A stretch of DNA of 44,878 bases from Candidatus Kapaibacterium sp. (GCA_025055465.1 JANWXA010000001.1:1-44878), one strand, 5' to 3'. Counted from the first letter of the stretch, positions 36,497 through 44,656 are shown. Notes: generated by a model not told the origin, from the letters alone. Program-made: numbers and translations.

Positions 36497-37543
36497 ATGC
36501 CAAAGATCATAGTATGCGTAGTAGGACTCAGCACCGTCTGGGCAGGAGCGACGACCCTCCAGCTCCGCACAGGGACTACTGCCGTGCGCGTTGCTGCCGG
36601 CTGGGAGGTCCATGCCCCTGCGGTAGTTCTCAATACGGGAACTGATGCCCTACGGGTTATCGTGGAAATGGATACCAGTGCCATGCCCTACGGCACACTC
36701 CCCTACTTTTGCTGGGGACCGAGCTGTTATGCTCCAGGCGTGCTCCGTTCACCGGATACCGTCACTATCGCACCGGGAGCTGAGGAGCACAGCTTCAAAG
36801 CTTATGTGTACACAGAACCTGGAACGCCGGAAGGACCGGCTATACTTCGCTTCCGCTTCCGGGATGCCCTAACCGATGCAGTTCTTTTGGAGTACTCTAT
36901 TCGGGTTTTCATTGCCCCCCTTGTTTCCGAACAGCAGCTTCTGGCGTGGGCGCACACGGAGCTAAGAGCCCCTCCAGGGGCGGAGGTCGCTGGCGGAGCC
37001 GCCCTATACAATCCTTCATCAACCACGCGTCGGCTTCGTGTCCGCATCGAACCCAATGGTCTTCCCGCCAGCGCAGTCCGATTTTGCCTTGGCGACACCT
37101 GTTATCCAGAGGGCGTGCTGGAAGCCCCGGACACCCTGGTTTTGCAGCCCCGGCACCTCTATGCCCGCTTCCAGTGCTGGATCCAGACAGCCAGCGGATC
37201 GAGCGGCTCCTTGCGAGTCCGGATTACTGAAGCGACTACGAATCACCCCGTTGCCGAGTACAGTCTCAGCCTCAGCCCCCTCGTCCACGTCAATGAACCC
37301 CATGCTATACCACTGTGCACCTTGATGCCCACGGCGCTTCAATCGAGCCCCATCGTCCATCTTCCGCAGGGTACCGTGTTGGAAATTACCAACCTCTTAG
37401 GTGAGTGGGTGCTCCGAGTACCGTTTGAACAGCATACAGCAGCAACTGTTGCTCTGCAGCGCTTGCCGGTGGGAGTCTATGCCTACCGCCTCCGTCGGGG
37501 CACTACCACGGTGTGTACCGGCCTTTTCCTCCAGGCTAATTGA
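36497..37543 (+). CDS. Secreted T9SS cargo protein with two Cys-containing repeats
   Basis: The product is 348 residues with a signal peptide (IIVCVVGLSTVWAGA). Two related domains of about 125 residues follow. The first contains FCWGPSCYAPGVLRSPDT (C72, C77) and the second FCLGDTCYPEGVLEAPDT (C197, C202). Each then has an acidic/aromatic beta segment ending in LEYSIRV or AEYSLSL. The pattern implies an internal duplication of an Ig-like or similar beta domain stabilised by a short disulfide loop. Residues ~270-348 (ITNLLGEWVLRV, LPVGVYAYRLRRG) form a T9SS type A sorting domain, so the protein should be exported across the outer membrane. Longer in-frame starts overlap pth and are rejected. 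Confidence 0.75.
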   Translation: MPKIIVCVVGLSTVWAGATTLQLRTGTTAVRVAAGWEVHAPAVVLNTGTDALRVIVEMDTSAMPYGTLPYFCWGPSCYAPGVLRSPDTVTIAPGAEEHSFKAYVYTEPGTPEGPAILRFRFRDALTDAVLLEYSIRVFIAPLVSEQQLLAWAHTELRAPPGAEVAGGAALYNPSSTTRRLRVRIEPNGLPASAVRFCLGDTCYPEGVLEAPDTLVLQPRHLYARFQCWIQTASGSSGSLRVRITEATTNHPVAEYSLSLSPLVHVNEPHAIPLCTLMPTALQSSPIVHLPQGTVLEITNLLGEWVLRVPFEQHTAATVALQRLPVGVYAYRLRRGTTTVCTGLFLQAN

Positions 37544-37751
37544 GCCAACATGGCGGAACGGAGAGTTCGCTACCGACACGCCCGCGCTGCTGTCCCGAAG
37601 ATAGGAACGTCAGCAGATCCAGATGGAGCACGATCGGCGGAACGGAGCTCGGAAAGGGCGTCCGCCGGTCTACCACCGTCATGGCTACGACCAGTGCTGT
37701 AACCAGCGCCATCCCCTGTTGTCGTAAACGGTGTATTAGGCGCTCCCACAT
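37536..37751 (-). CDS. Small membrane protein, function unknown
   Basis: The product is 71 residues from ATG 37751, with GGAG placed six bases upstream, a better ribosome site than most here. A basic N-terminus (MWERLIHRLRQQG) precedes one or two hydrophobic stretches (MALVTALVVAMTVV and VLHLDLLTFLSS). It lies 39 bases downstream of the DedA gene on the same strand and may be the last gene of that operon. Its 3' end overlaps the convergent T9SS gene by eight bases. I do not recognise a family. Confidence 0.5.
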   Translation of the reverse strand: MWERLIHRLRQQGMALVTALVVAMTVVDRRTPFPSSVPPIVLHLDLLTFLSSGQQRGRVGSELSVPPCWLN

Positions 37752-37790
37752 CGCTTCTCCGTTGTCATCTAAACAGGCTCTCTACCATAA

Positions 37791-38417
37791 CTACGAGGAG
37801 ACTTCCCGCTTTTGCCTACGCGCCCTCAGGCTCCACCACACCAGCCATCCGAGTGCAAGCCCCAGCAGCACAAGAGTAATGAGGGTGCCATACAACTGCA
37901 ACCAGTAGGCAATTCCGCGCCAGTTATGCCCAACACTCCAGCCAACCGTGATCAGCAGAGAGTTCCACACCAGCGCGCTGAGACCACACAGAAGTAGCGT
38001 CACCGGAAACGTCAACTTAGACATCCCTGCTACAAAAGAAATGACTGCCCGCGTCCCCGACATGAACCGATTAGCAACGATCACCCAATAGCCATAGCGT
38101 TGAAACCAGCGCTCCACCGTTTGGATTGCCTCCACAGGAAGGAAGCGCCAGCGTCCCACATCCACAACTTTGACCCCGAAGGCATAGCCCAGCCAGAACA
38201 TCGTACTGAATCCAGAAACGCTGCCAACGGTAGCCACCAGCAGCAAGAGTCCAAAATCCACCACCTGTAACCCCACCAGGACCCCGCAAAACAGCAGCAA
38301 CGTATCGCTCGGCGAGGGCGGAAAGAGATTTTCCACAAAGGTAACCGCAAAGGCAAACAACAGGATACCCTCGGGCGGAAGCTGCTGCAAGGTCGTGACC
38401 CACTGCTCCAACATCAT
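37791..38417 (-). CDS. DedA/SNARE-associated family membrane protein
   Basis: The protein is 208 residues with about five hydrophobic segments. It bears the family's re-entrant motif VENLFPPSPSDTLLLFCGVL (about 28-47) and the second-half motif NRFMSGTRAVISFVAGMSKL, with the conserved Arg residues required by DedA proteins. Recent work links the family to undecaprenyl-phosphate or phospholipid scrambling across the inner membrane. It is preceded by a short-chain dehydrogenase gene 12 bases upstream and followed by a small membrane protein gene. Substrate is not predictable. Confidence 0.9.
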   Translation of the reverse strand: MMLEQWVTTLQQLPPEGILLFAFAVTFVENLFPPSPSDTLLLFCGVLVGLQVVDFGLLLLVATVGSVSGFSTMFWLGYAFGVKVVDVGRWRFLPVEAIQTVERWFQRYGYWVIVANRFMSGTRAVISFVAGMSKLTFPVTLLLCGLSALVWNSLLITVGWSVGHNWRGIAYWLQLYGTLITLVLLGLALGWLVWWSLRARRQKREVSS

Positions 38418-38429
38418 AGTCCCGCCACC

Positions 38430-39149
38430 TCACGAGGGATTCGTTGGGCGCAATTCCACCTCACTAACAGTTGCCGTTACCGGCAAAAGTACCGCCGCCA
38501 GCGCTATCTCGGCAATATCGTCCGGTTGTAAAATGCCACTCCGACTTGTACCCGACGCCGTCGGGCCGCTGAATGCCGTCGCAGTAGAGCCAGGGCACAG
38601 GACTACAACACGGATACCATACGACCTCACTTCTTGGAAGAGCGAATCGGCAAAGCCGCGCAGAGCGAACTTCGTAGCGGCATACACGCTTCCACCTTTG
38701 ACGCCATATTTACCTGCCAGCGAAGCAACAAAAAGGAGGGTTCCCTGCCGCCGCTGAAGCATCCGAGGCAGGACCATCTTGGTCAGCAGTATCGGTGCCC
38801 GCACGTTGACCTGCCAGAGCTCTTCTATGCGCTCCAATTCTACTTCCGCCGTGGGGGTAAAGTAACCAATACCGGCGTTGTTGACCAGCACATCCACTGC
38901 CTCCCAGTTCTGGTGAGCGCACTCAACCAGCCGTTCAATGGCAGCGGGCTGGCGTAGATCGGCACAGAGACTGAGGACACGGCTCTGCTCAGACAACTGC
39001 TGAGCCTGTTCAACAACTGCGCGGAGCGCGTCGTCCCGCCGAGCCGTAAGTAACAAATCCGCCCCCTCGCGCGCAAAACGCAACGCAATGGCTCGCCCAA
39101 TCCCCGAACTGGCACCAGTAATCACGCAGAGTTTCCCACTCAAGCGCAT
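38430..39149 (-). CDS. Short-chain dehydrogenase/reductase (SDR)
   Basis: A classical SDR of 239 residues from ATG 39149, which has GAGGA seven bases upstream. It shows the NAD(P) motif TGASSGIG (about 11-18), NNAGIG (about 88), the catalytic Ser in FVASLAG, and YAATK (Tyr and Lys). Arg residues after the second strand (TARRDD) favour NADP(H). The substrate is unknown; such enzymes are often ketoreductases. Longer in-frame starts (39206, 39251) would enter the divergent XRE-cupin gene region and are less likely. Confidence 0.88.
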   Translation of the reverse strand: MRLSGKLCVITGASSGIGRAIALRFAREGADLLLTARRDDALRAVVEQAQQLSEQSRVLSLCADLRQPAAIERLVECAHQNWEAVDVLVNNAGIGYFTPTAEVELERIEELWQVNVRAPILLTKMVLPRMLQRRQGTLLFVASLAGKYGVKGGSVYAATKFALRGFADSLFQEVRSYGIRVVVLCPGSTATAFSGPTASGTSRSGILQPDDIAEIALAAVLLPVTATVSEVELRPTNPS

Positions 39150-39224
39150 GGCAACGTTCCTCACCAGAGCTTTGTAATTTGCAACGGCTACGGACGTAGC
39201 ACGCATGATTTTGCATACACGCGT
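39150..39224. promoter_or_regulatory. Divergent promoter region between SDR and XRE-cupin genes
   Basis: A 75-base spacer between divergent starts. On the plus strand TGATTTTG (39206-39213) is one base off the Bacteroidota -7 box TAnnTTTG, and TTTG lies at 39178-39181, spaced a little far. A perfect inverted repeat sits between them (separate entry). Confidence 0.35.
39187..39200. promoter_or_regulatory. Candidate operator: 6-2-6 inverted repeat
   Basis: GCTACG at 39187-39192 and CGTAGC at 39195-39200 are perfect inverted copies separated by GA. The element is central in the spacer shared by the SDR operon and the XRE-cupin gene. It lies just upstream of the possible -7 box, a normal place for autorepression by a dimeric helix-turn-helix protein. 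Confidence 0.4.
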
Positions 39225-39803
39225 ATGGAGCCACGGCAACTGGGGCAGCAACTTCGCCGTCTACGGGAATGGCACGAGCGGACGTTGACCGAAGTAGCTC
39301 GCCAAGTCGGAATCTCCAAGGCTCTGTTATCGCTGGCAGAACAGGGCAAGCGACGGCTCCCGTTCAAGGTGCTCCGTCACCTGCTCAGCCTCTACGGGGC
39401 TTCGTTCGCCATGCTGGGGAGCTCTGTCTGCCCAGTAGCCCGCTCTGCATACGGTGGACAAGTCTGGCAGGGAACAAACCTCTTAGCTGTTGTTACGGAC
39501 CGGTCACTACAAGGGAGCGTCCTGCGCTTGCTACGCCCGGTACAGTCATCCGAGGACGCAGAATGGTTAGAATTATGCCTCCGTGCTGGTTCCCAACTCC
39601 CTCCCGAAGGATACTGGAGCTTCCCCACTCCAACTAATGGTATCGCCATTGACGGCAACCTCCTGGTAGAAATGCCCGGCGATGAATTGCTTATCCGCTC
39701 GGGTGAGAGTTTCCACATCCGTGCCCAACAGCCCCACTGCTACCGCAATTATCTTTCAACGTCTATTCGTGCCCTGCTCGTGCTACAGCACGCCGTCCTG
39801 TAA
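39225..39803 (+). CDS. XRE-type HTH regulator with C-terminal cupin domain
   Basis: The product is 192 residues. Residues ~7-60 form an XRE helix-turn-helix (LTEVARQVGISKALLSLAEQ). Residues ~80-190 look like a cupin sensor domain (LPPEGYWSFPTP, GDELLIRSGESFHI, QQPHCYRN), with His/Glu-like metal positions only partly matching the classical set. Proteins of this build usually sense small molecules and regulate neighbouring operons. It shares a TAATG junction with the 2H phosphoesterase gene and faces the SDR operon, so either is a potential target. Confidence 0.83.
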   Translation: MEPRQLGQQLRRLREWHERTLTEVARQVGISKALLSLAEQGKRRLPFKVLRHLLSLYGASFAMLGSSVCPVARSAYGGQVWQGTNLLAVVTDRSLQGSVLRLLRPVQSSEDAEWLELCLRAGSQLPPEGYWSFPTPTNGIAIDGNLLVEMPGDELLIRSGESFHIRAQQPHCYRNYLSTSIRALLVLQHAVL

Positions 39804-40375
39804 TGCCCACATTGAAAACCCACAAGAGTGCCCTTGTCATCATTCCCCCATACAACGTGTGGGAGCCTATTCAGACCCTACGGCAGCGGTACGACCGCAA
39901 AGTACGCCGTTGGATGCCCCATATCACATTGCTGTACCCTTTCTACCCAGTGGGTAGTCTCCCACCGCAATACCCCAAGCTTCAGCAGCTCTGTGCCCGC
40001 TGGCGGCCTTTCCTTATCTGCCTGCGAAGGTTCCAGACCTTCTACCACGGGCAATCCCGCTACACCTTGTGGTTAGCACCAGAACCTGATACGCCTCTCC
40101 GCACACTCCAGCAGGACCTCCAAGAGCTCTTCCCCGAGTGCACAGAGCAGAGTCGTTACTCAACGGGATTTACCCCACACTTGAGTATCGGACAGTACAG
40201 AGGCCCGGCCGACGAAGTCGAACGTCTTCGCGCAGAACTGGAACGCTGGTGGCTGCCAGTCCACTTCCTGGTTGACGCTGTCGTCCTCGTGACCCGCGAC
40301 GATCCACCTAACGACGTCTTTTACCCTGTTAGGACTCTCCCCTTCGGGAACCAGTCTCCGGAGCTCGCATCATGA
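39803..40375 (+). CDS. 2H phosphoesterase family protein (2'-5' RNA ligase-like)
   Basis: The 190-residue protein has the two catalytic HxT/S motifs of the LigT-like fold: MPHITLLYPF (H40, T42) and TPHLSIGQY (H126, S128). The family includes tRNA-ligase, cyclic phosphodiesterase and 2'-5' oligonucleotide enzymes. The surrounding aromatic residues are compatible with RNA or nucleotide substrates, but no specific subgroup is clear. It is co-transcribed with the XRE-cupin gene upstream and overlaps the next gene by ATGA. Confidence 0.83.
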   Translation: MPTLKTHKSALVIIPPYNVWEPIQTLRQRYDRKVRRWMPHITLLYPFYPVGSLPPQYPKLQQLCARWRPFLICLRRFQTFYHGQSRYTLWLAPEPDTPLRTLQQDLQELFPECTEQSRYSTGFTPHLSIGQYRGPADEVERLRAELERWWLPVHFLVDAVVLVTRDDPPNDVFYPVRTLPFGNQSPELAS

Positions 40376-41121
40376 CGCTCCTCTGCCTACTTGCTCTCCA
40401 CGTTACTGCCCTAAGCACCCCGCATACCCTCGTGGGGGGAGGAACAGCAGTGCAGACAATCACTACCATCACCATTCCCGCTGCCGGCATCCTGCCTCGT
40501 GGCACCCTCCTGGCGCGGGCTGGGTTCTTTCCGGAAGGCACAATCAGCGCCGAATGCTTCATTTCGCCCTTACCGCGTTTCCTTGTAGGGCTGAGCTATA
40601 GCGGGCAAAACATCATTGGGAGCGGGAATCCACAGTGGCAGCCCTTCCCGGGTGTTTCTCTGCGCTTCCGTGCTATTGAAGAGACCCCCTGGGTTCCCGC
40701 TCTTGTGTTCGGCATCCACACGCAAGGGTGGGGCAGCTACGACCGACAACAGCAGCGCTTCACTGTCCCAGCAGGTGGCCTTTTCGCCGCTGCCAGCAAA
40801 AGCTACCGCTGGTGGCTGGGTGACATAGCCTGGCACGCTGTGCTCAGTTATCCCCTGGAACTGCCTTCACACCAACGTCGCCCTAATGTAGCGATTGGCT
40901 GGGAGCACTCCCTGGCTCGTTTTGGACAGTTGCTCGTCGAGTACAACACCCTCTGGGGTGATGCCACTCAGAAGTGGCGTGCCGGTCTCTTGAGTTTAGC
41001 TCTCCGCATCGGTCTAAGCCCCACTACAGCGCTGTGTGCACACCTGGTAGACGTACTCCATCACCGGGAGGACTCCACCGGCTGGACACGTGCTTTTATT
41101 GTAGAGTGGCTCATCCAATGA
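40372..41121 (+). CDS. Predicted outer-membrane or periplasmic beta-rich protein
   Basis: The protein is 249 residues with a short signal peptide (MTLLCLLALHVTALS). Alternating hydrophobic beta segments such as SAECFISPLPRFLVGLSYSG, YRWWLGDIAWHAVLSYPL and GQLLVEYNTLW suggest a small barrel or a fragment of a porin-like fold (a YjbH/transporter-type barrel is possible). The end (FIVEWLIQ) lacks the typical terminal Phe. It overlaps the preceding 2H gene by ATGA and the maf gene by ATGA. Function is unknown. Confidence 0.7.
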   Translation: MTLLCLLALHVTALSTPHTLVGGGTAVQTITTITIPAAGILPRGTLLARAGFFPEGTISAECFISPLPRFLVGLSYSGQNIIGSGNPQWQPFPGVSLRFRAIEETPWVPALVFGIHTQGWGSYDRQQQRFTVPAGGLFAAASKSYRWWLGDIAWHAVLSYPLELPSHQRRPNVAIGWEHSLARFGQLLVEYNTLWGDATQKWRAGLLSLALRIGLSPTTALCAHLVDVLHHREDSTGWTRAFIVEWLIQ

Positions 41122-41729
41122 CTCCAGCAGACTTGCTCCGCCTACCGCGTCCGCTGATTCTGGCATCGCGGTCCCCACGCCGAGCTGAGCTACTGCGCCT
41201 TCTCGGTATCCCCTTTCGCGTGTATCCCGCTCAGCTCGATGAGCCCAGTGGCAGCACTACACAACCCCCCACCGAGTACGTTCTCTCCCTGGCTCGTGCA
41301 AAGGCTCTAACAGTCGCTCGCCTCTGTGCCGAACCGTGCCTCATCATTGGTGCTGACACTACCGTCGTGGCCGACGACACGTGTTGGGGCAAGCCGGCTA
41401 CGGCTGAAGACGCCCGCACGCTACTCGAGCGCCTCAGCGGCCGAACGCACGATGTCTATACCGGGGTTGTATTGCTCCGTGTACCGGAAATGGAGCTGAG
41501 CGGTGGCGTCGCCCGAACAGAGGTAACCTTCCGTCCCCTAAGATCTACGGAAATAGATGCCTATATCGCCACGGGCTCCCCGCTGGATAAGGCTGGAGGT
41601 TACGGAATTCAGGATCCTTTTGGGGCGATCTTCGTGGAAAGTGTTCGCGGCTGCTACTACAACGTCGTCGGCTTGCCCCTCTCCCTTGTCTACGAACTCC
41701 TACGCCAGGCCTGCGATGCAGAACAGTGA
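41118..41729 (+). CDS. maf: Maf family nucleotide pyrophosphatase
   Basis: Maf enzymes hydrolyse dTTP, UTP or modified nucleotides and are linked to septum and nucleotide-pool control. The 203-residue product has LILASRSPRRAELLRLLGI (residues ~13-31), the catalytic Asp in LIIGADTTVV, GKPATAEDA, GRTHDVYTGV and DKAGGYGIQDPFGA, matching the YhdE-type group. ATG 41118 overlaps the previous stop (ATGA); a longer in-frame start at 40974 is rejected. The end overlaps the ABC permease start by 14 bases. Confidence 0.93.
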   Translation: MTPADLLRLPRPLILASRSPRRAELLRLLGIPFRVYPAQLDEPSGSTTQPPTEYVLSLARAKALTVARLCAEPCLIIGADTTVVADDTCWGKPATAEDARTLLERLSGRTHDVYTGVVLLRVPEMELSGGVARTEVTFRPLRSTEIDAYIATGSPLDKAGGYGIQDPFGAIFVESVRGCYYNVVGLPLSLVYELLRQACDAEQ

Positions 41730-42615
41730 GCGCGTGTTCCTGCTCGTTTGCCTAGCCCCTTGGATCATAATCTTCTCTGTCTTTTGGATCTACCCACTCT
41801 GTTACGCTCTCGGGATGAGCATGACAGAGTACCATACTCTGAGGGGGCCACAACACTATGTGGGGATAGGAAACTACAGCTCTGTGTTCGCTGACGGTCT
41901 ATTCTGGAAAGCCCTCGGGAATACCGCTCTATTCACTCTCGGGACAGTGCCCATTACAATAGCCTTGTCGCTGGTGTTAGCCATGCTGGTCGAAAGCCGC
42001 ATGGTACGGTGGCGCGCTCTCTGGCATAGTACGCTGCTGCTGCCATCTGTAACGTCGTTGGTTGTGCTGGCACTGATTTTCAGCAATCTGTATGCCCGCA
42101 ATGGTTATGTCAACGCTATTCTGGCATCCCTGGGATTGCCGTATCCTGCAAGGGGCTGGCTTCAAGAGCCTACGACAGCTCTGCCCGCTATCATGCTCTT
42201 GGATATTTGGGCCTCAGTAGGGTACTACACCCTCCTTCTTGTTGCCGGACTGCAGGCAATCCCCCGCGAGTACGAAGACGTTGCTCTCTTAGCCGGCGCC
42301 AGCTTCTGGCAGAGGCTCCGCTGGGTTACCCTACCGCTCCTGCGCCCAATGCTGACCTTCGCGTTGGTCCTCAACACTATCAAGGCCCTCCAAGTGTTCG
42401 TGGAAGTGTATGTCATGACGCGCGGCGGCCCCTTAGGGGCGACCACAACGCTGGTCTACCTGGTCTTCGTCAACGCCTTTGAGTATGTTGACCGCATGGG
42501 CTATGCAGCGGCATTGGCCTATGTCACGTTTGCTCTAATTGGACTTCTGGCTGTCGTCCAACTTCGCCTGATGCGTCGTCAGCGATGGAGCTGGTCCAAC
42601 TCCTCGGCGCCGTAG
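41716..42615 (+). CDS. ABC transporter permease, sugar/glycerol-phosphate (UgpA/MalF) type
   Basis: The protein is 299 residues with six transmembrane helices and the cytoplasmic EAA loop (EYEDVALLAGASFWQRLRWV followed by TLPLLRPM), typical of carbohydrate-uptake permeases of the UgpA/MalF group. ATG 41716 lies inside the maf 3' end; a longer frame from 41557 is a maf shadow. There is no second permease, binding protein or ATPase nearby, although such systems normally have two permeases. The gene overlaps plsY by 31 bases. Confidence 0.88.
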   Translation: MQNSERVFLLVCLAPWIIIFSVFWIYPLCYALGMSMTEYHTLRGPQHYVGIGNYSSVFADGLFWKALGNTALFTLGTVPITIALSLVLAMLVESRMVRWRALWHSTLLLPSVTSLVVLALIFSNLYARNGYVNAILASLGLPYPARGWLQEPTTALPAIMLLDIWASVGYYTLLLVAGLQAIPREYEDVALLAGASFWQRLRWVTLPLLRPMLTFALVLNTIKALQVFVEVYVMTRGGPLGATTTLVYLVFVNAFEYVDRMGYAAALAYVTFALIGLLAVVQLRLMRRQRWSWSNSSAP

Positions 42616-43217
42616 TGGGCGGATACCTCTTAGGCTGCATCCCCAGCGCCTACTGGCTGGTCCGCTGGACCACGGGACAGGATATCCGACGCTGCGGCAC
42701 AGGCAGCGTTGGGGCAGCAAATGCCTACGAGGTTACGGGCAGACCCTGGGTCGGCGTCGTCGTGGCGCTGGCAGATATACTCAAAGGCTACGCTGCGGTC
42801 CAGCTTGCTCATCTCTTGGGTGGGACGGCTGAGTTCCGTGCCCTGGCGACGGCAGCCGTTATGGTCGTTATCGGGCACAACTACAACCTCTTCCTGGGCT
42901 GGGCTGGCGGCCGAGGCTTGGCACCCGCTGCTGGCAGTCTTATTGCCATAAGTTGGCTCCCACTGCTACTGTGGTGCCTCCTGTGGCTGACGGGCTACGC
43001 TGCTATCCGCCGCAATGTGCACGTTGGGAATATGGCGGGGACGATTGGTACGCCAATTCTCATTGCTACGGCCCCCGAGCCCTTAGTGCGTCTCCTCCTC
43101 CAGGTGCCTTGCCCCAGCATACTCCAGCATACTCTTTTCGTGGTAGCGTTAGCCTTCCCTATCTTCCTGCGCCACCTACAGCCTATCCGGGAGCTCTTCC
43201 GACAAGAGGAACCTTGA
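42585..43217 (+). CDS. plsY: PlsY-like glycerol-3-phosphate acyltransferase
   Basis: PlsY acylates glycerol 3-phosphate from acyl-phosphate in the membrane. The 210-residue protein has the multi-helix layout. Its motif regions are altered: GTGSVGAANAYEVTG where most PlsY have GSGNxGATN, and GHNYNLFLGWAGGRGL where most have GHxxPxFLxFxGGKGV. The Ser-to-Thr, Asn-to-Ser and Lys-to-Arg substitutions are notable but the overall fold is convincing. It overlaps the ABC permease gene, whose UgpA-type relatives carry glycerol 3-phosphate in some bacteria, a suggestive but unproven link. It converges on the Yip1-like gene. Confidence 0.85.
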   Translation: MELVQLLGAVVGGYLLGCIPSAYWLVRWTTGQDIRRCGTGSVGAANAYEVTGRPWVGVVVALADILKGYAAVQLAHLLGGTAEFRALATAAVMVVIGHNYNLFLGWAGGRGLAPAAGSLIAISWLPLLLWCLLWLTGYAAIRRNVHVGNMAGTIGTPILIATAPEPLVRLLLQVPCPSILQHTLFVVALAFPIFLRHLQPIRELFRQEEP

Positions 43218-43234
43218 GTTCGGCAGCAGATTTT

Positions 43235-43831
43235 CTACGGGAACTTCACCGTCGGCGCCCCAACGATTCCCCAGACGAGCGAGCTTGTCACCGTCCCAAT
43301 GATGAAGTAGACCACTAAAGCAATGATGAGGCTCACGACGAAGTACCCCAGATGCTTCTCTGCTGGCACCTTTGCCATCACGGGCAGCCCCAGGTAGAGC
43401 ACATACAGCCCGTAGAGACCCAAGATCGCCCCCAGCCAGCCCAGAGCAGGATACAGGCTGAAGATACCTCCGATCCACGCAGGGGTCCACGAGTAGGCCA
43501 CAAGCTGGAGTGCCCGTTCCCAATCGGATTGTGCCCCGAACGATGGTGCCAGCACATTGACAACCGTAGCGACAACCCCCACCCCGATGAGGCTCCCCAA
43601 GAGTCCGGAGACACCTGTCCAAATCCCCCACTCCCAGCCCCCGAAGTGTATTCCCATCACGGAGTACCCTATGGCGCCGTATCCAACCACGCTGCAGCTG
43701 GCCGAGAAGAGAGCCAGCGGGAGGACATACCCAGTCAACAGAGCCAACGGCGCGGGTTCCTCCTGAGCAATGGTGTTCCACTCGTCGCGTGGACGAAGCA
43801 AGATACCCTGAACACGGTTCAACAACACCAT
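43235..43831 (-). CDS. Yip1-domain membrane protein
   Basis: The protein is 198 residues from ATG 43831 (a GTG at 43870 is in frame; neither has a clear ribosome site). The N-terminus LLNRVQGILLRPRDEWNTIA is the conserved cytoplasmic lead of bacterial Yip1/YIF1-like proteins. Four to five hydrophobic helices follow. Function in bacteria is not established. The 3' end stops 18 bases from the convergent plsY. Confidence 0.78.
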   Translation of the reverse strand: MVLLNRVQGILLRPRDEWNTIAQEEPAPLALLTGYVLPLALFSASCSVVGYGAIGYSVMGIHFGGWEWGIWTGVSGLLGSLIGVGVVATVVNVLAPSFGAQSDWERALQLVAYSWTPAWIGGIFSLYPALGWLGAILGLYGLYVLYLGLPVMAKVPAEKHLGYFVVSLIIALVVYFIIGTVTSSLVWGIVGAPTVKFP

Positions 43832-43978
43832 GGCGGTCAGATTGGTTGGTGGCACATGTCCAACTGGCACATAACAATTTACCCAAACTCTCTGACCTCA
43901 CGCTCCCCACCACGGCTGATGAGGGCTCCCTATTTTTGCGGCCGTCCGTAGCTGGTTCCAACATACCGAAGGCTTAGG

Positions 43979-44650
43979 ATGCCGAGCACACGTATCACAT
44001 GGCTGGGTCACGCAGCCTTCCAACTGGAAGGGGCAGGCAAGATCGTCCTGATTGACCCCTTCATTACCGGTAACCCCAAAAGCCCTCTGCGCAGCCCTGC
44101 AGATGTCCAGCGGGCAGACGTCGTCTGCGTTTCGCACGAACATGCAGACCACGGCTTCGAAGACGCTGTGGAGATTTGCCGCCGCACGGGTGCGGTCTTT
44201 GTGAGTTTCTTTGACCTGGCGCAAAAGGCGCAGGCCCGTGGGATCTCTGTCGTAGGTGGCAACGTCGGCGGGACAGTGCCCGTCACCGACGGAATCCGCG
44301 TGAGCTTCACCCTGGCTTTCCACGTCGTTCCCGTCGTCGGCTTCGTCGTTCATTTTGATGGTGTCAATGTCTACCACGCTGGGGACACGTGCCTTTTCTC
44401 CGACATGCGCCTCATCGGGGAGAAGTTCCCGCTGGATGTTGCGCTGCTTCACATTGGGGGCTACTTCACGATGGACCCCGCCGATGCTGCTCGGGCGGTA
44501 GAATTCCTGCGTCCCAAAGTTGCCATCCCCATGCACTACGGCACCTTCCCACTGATTGAGCAAGACCCACAGGGATTCGCCCGCCTGGTCGGTGAACGGG
44601 CACGTGTCGTCATCCTGAAGCCTGGCGGAACGTTCGAGTACACGCCCTAA
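43979..44650 (+). CDS. UPF0173 metal-dependent hydrolase (metallo-beta-lactamase fold)
   Basis: The 223-residue product has the metallo-beta-lactamase signature HxHxDH as SHEHADH (H53, H55, D57, H58). The metal ligand Asp136 is in YHAGDTCLF, and the UPF0173 C-terminal block VAIPMHYGTFPLI carries His186. RITWLGHAAFQLEG at the start and LLHIGGYFTMDP also match. Substrate is unknown, although homologues are widespread and small-molecule hydrolysis is likely. It is divergent from the Yip1 gene and the next gene follows after six bases. Confidence 0.92.
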   Translation: MPSTRITWLGHAAFQLEGAGKIVLIDPFITGNPKSPLRSPADVQRADVVCVSHEHADHGFEDAVEICRRTGAVFVSFFDLAQKAQARGISVVGGNVGGTVPVTDGIRVSFTLAFHVVPVVGFVVHFDGVNVYHAGDTCLFSDMRLIGEKFPLDVALLHIGGYFTMDPADAARAVEFLRPKVAIPMHYGTFPLIEQDPQGFARLVGERARVVILKPGGTFEYTP

Positions 44651-44656
44651 GCCGGT

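Noticed and set aside
41557..41715. Extended N-terminus for the ABC permease
   Set aside because: It lies within maf in another frame, and the first transmembrane helix starts just after ATG 41716.
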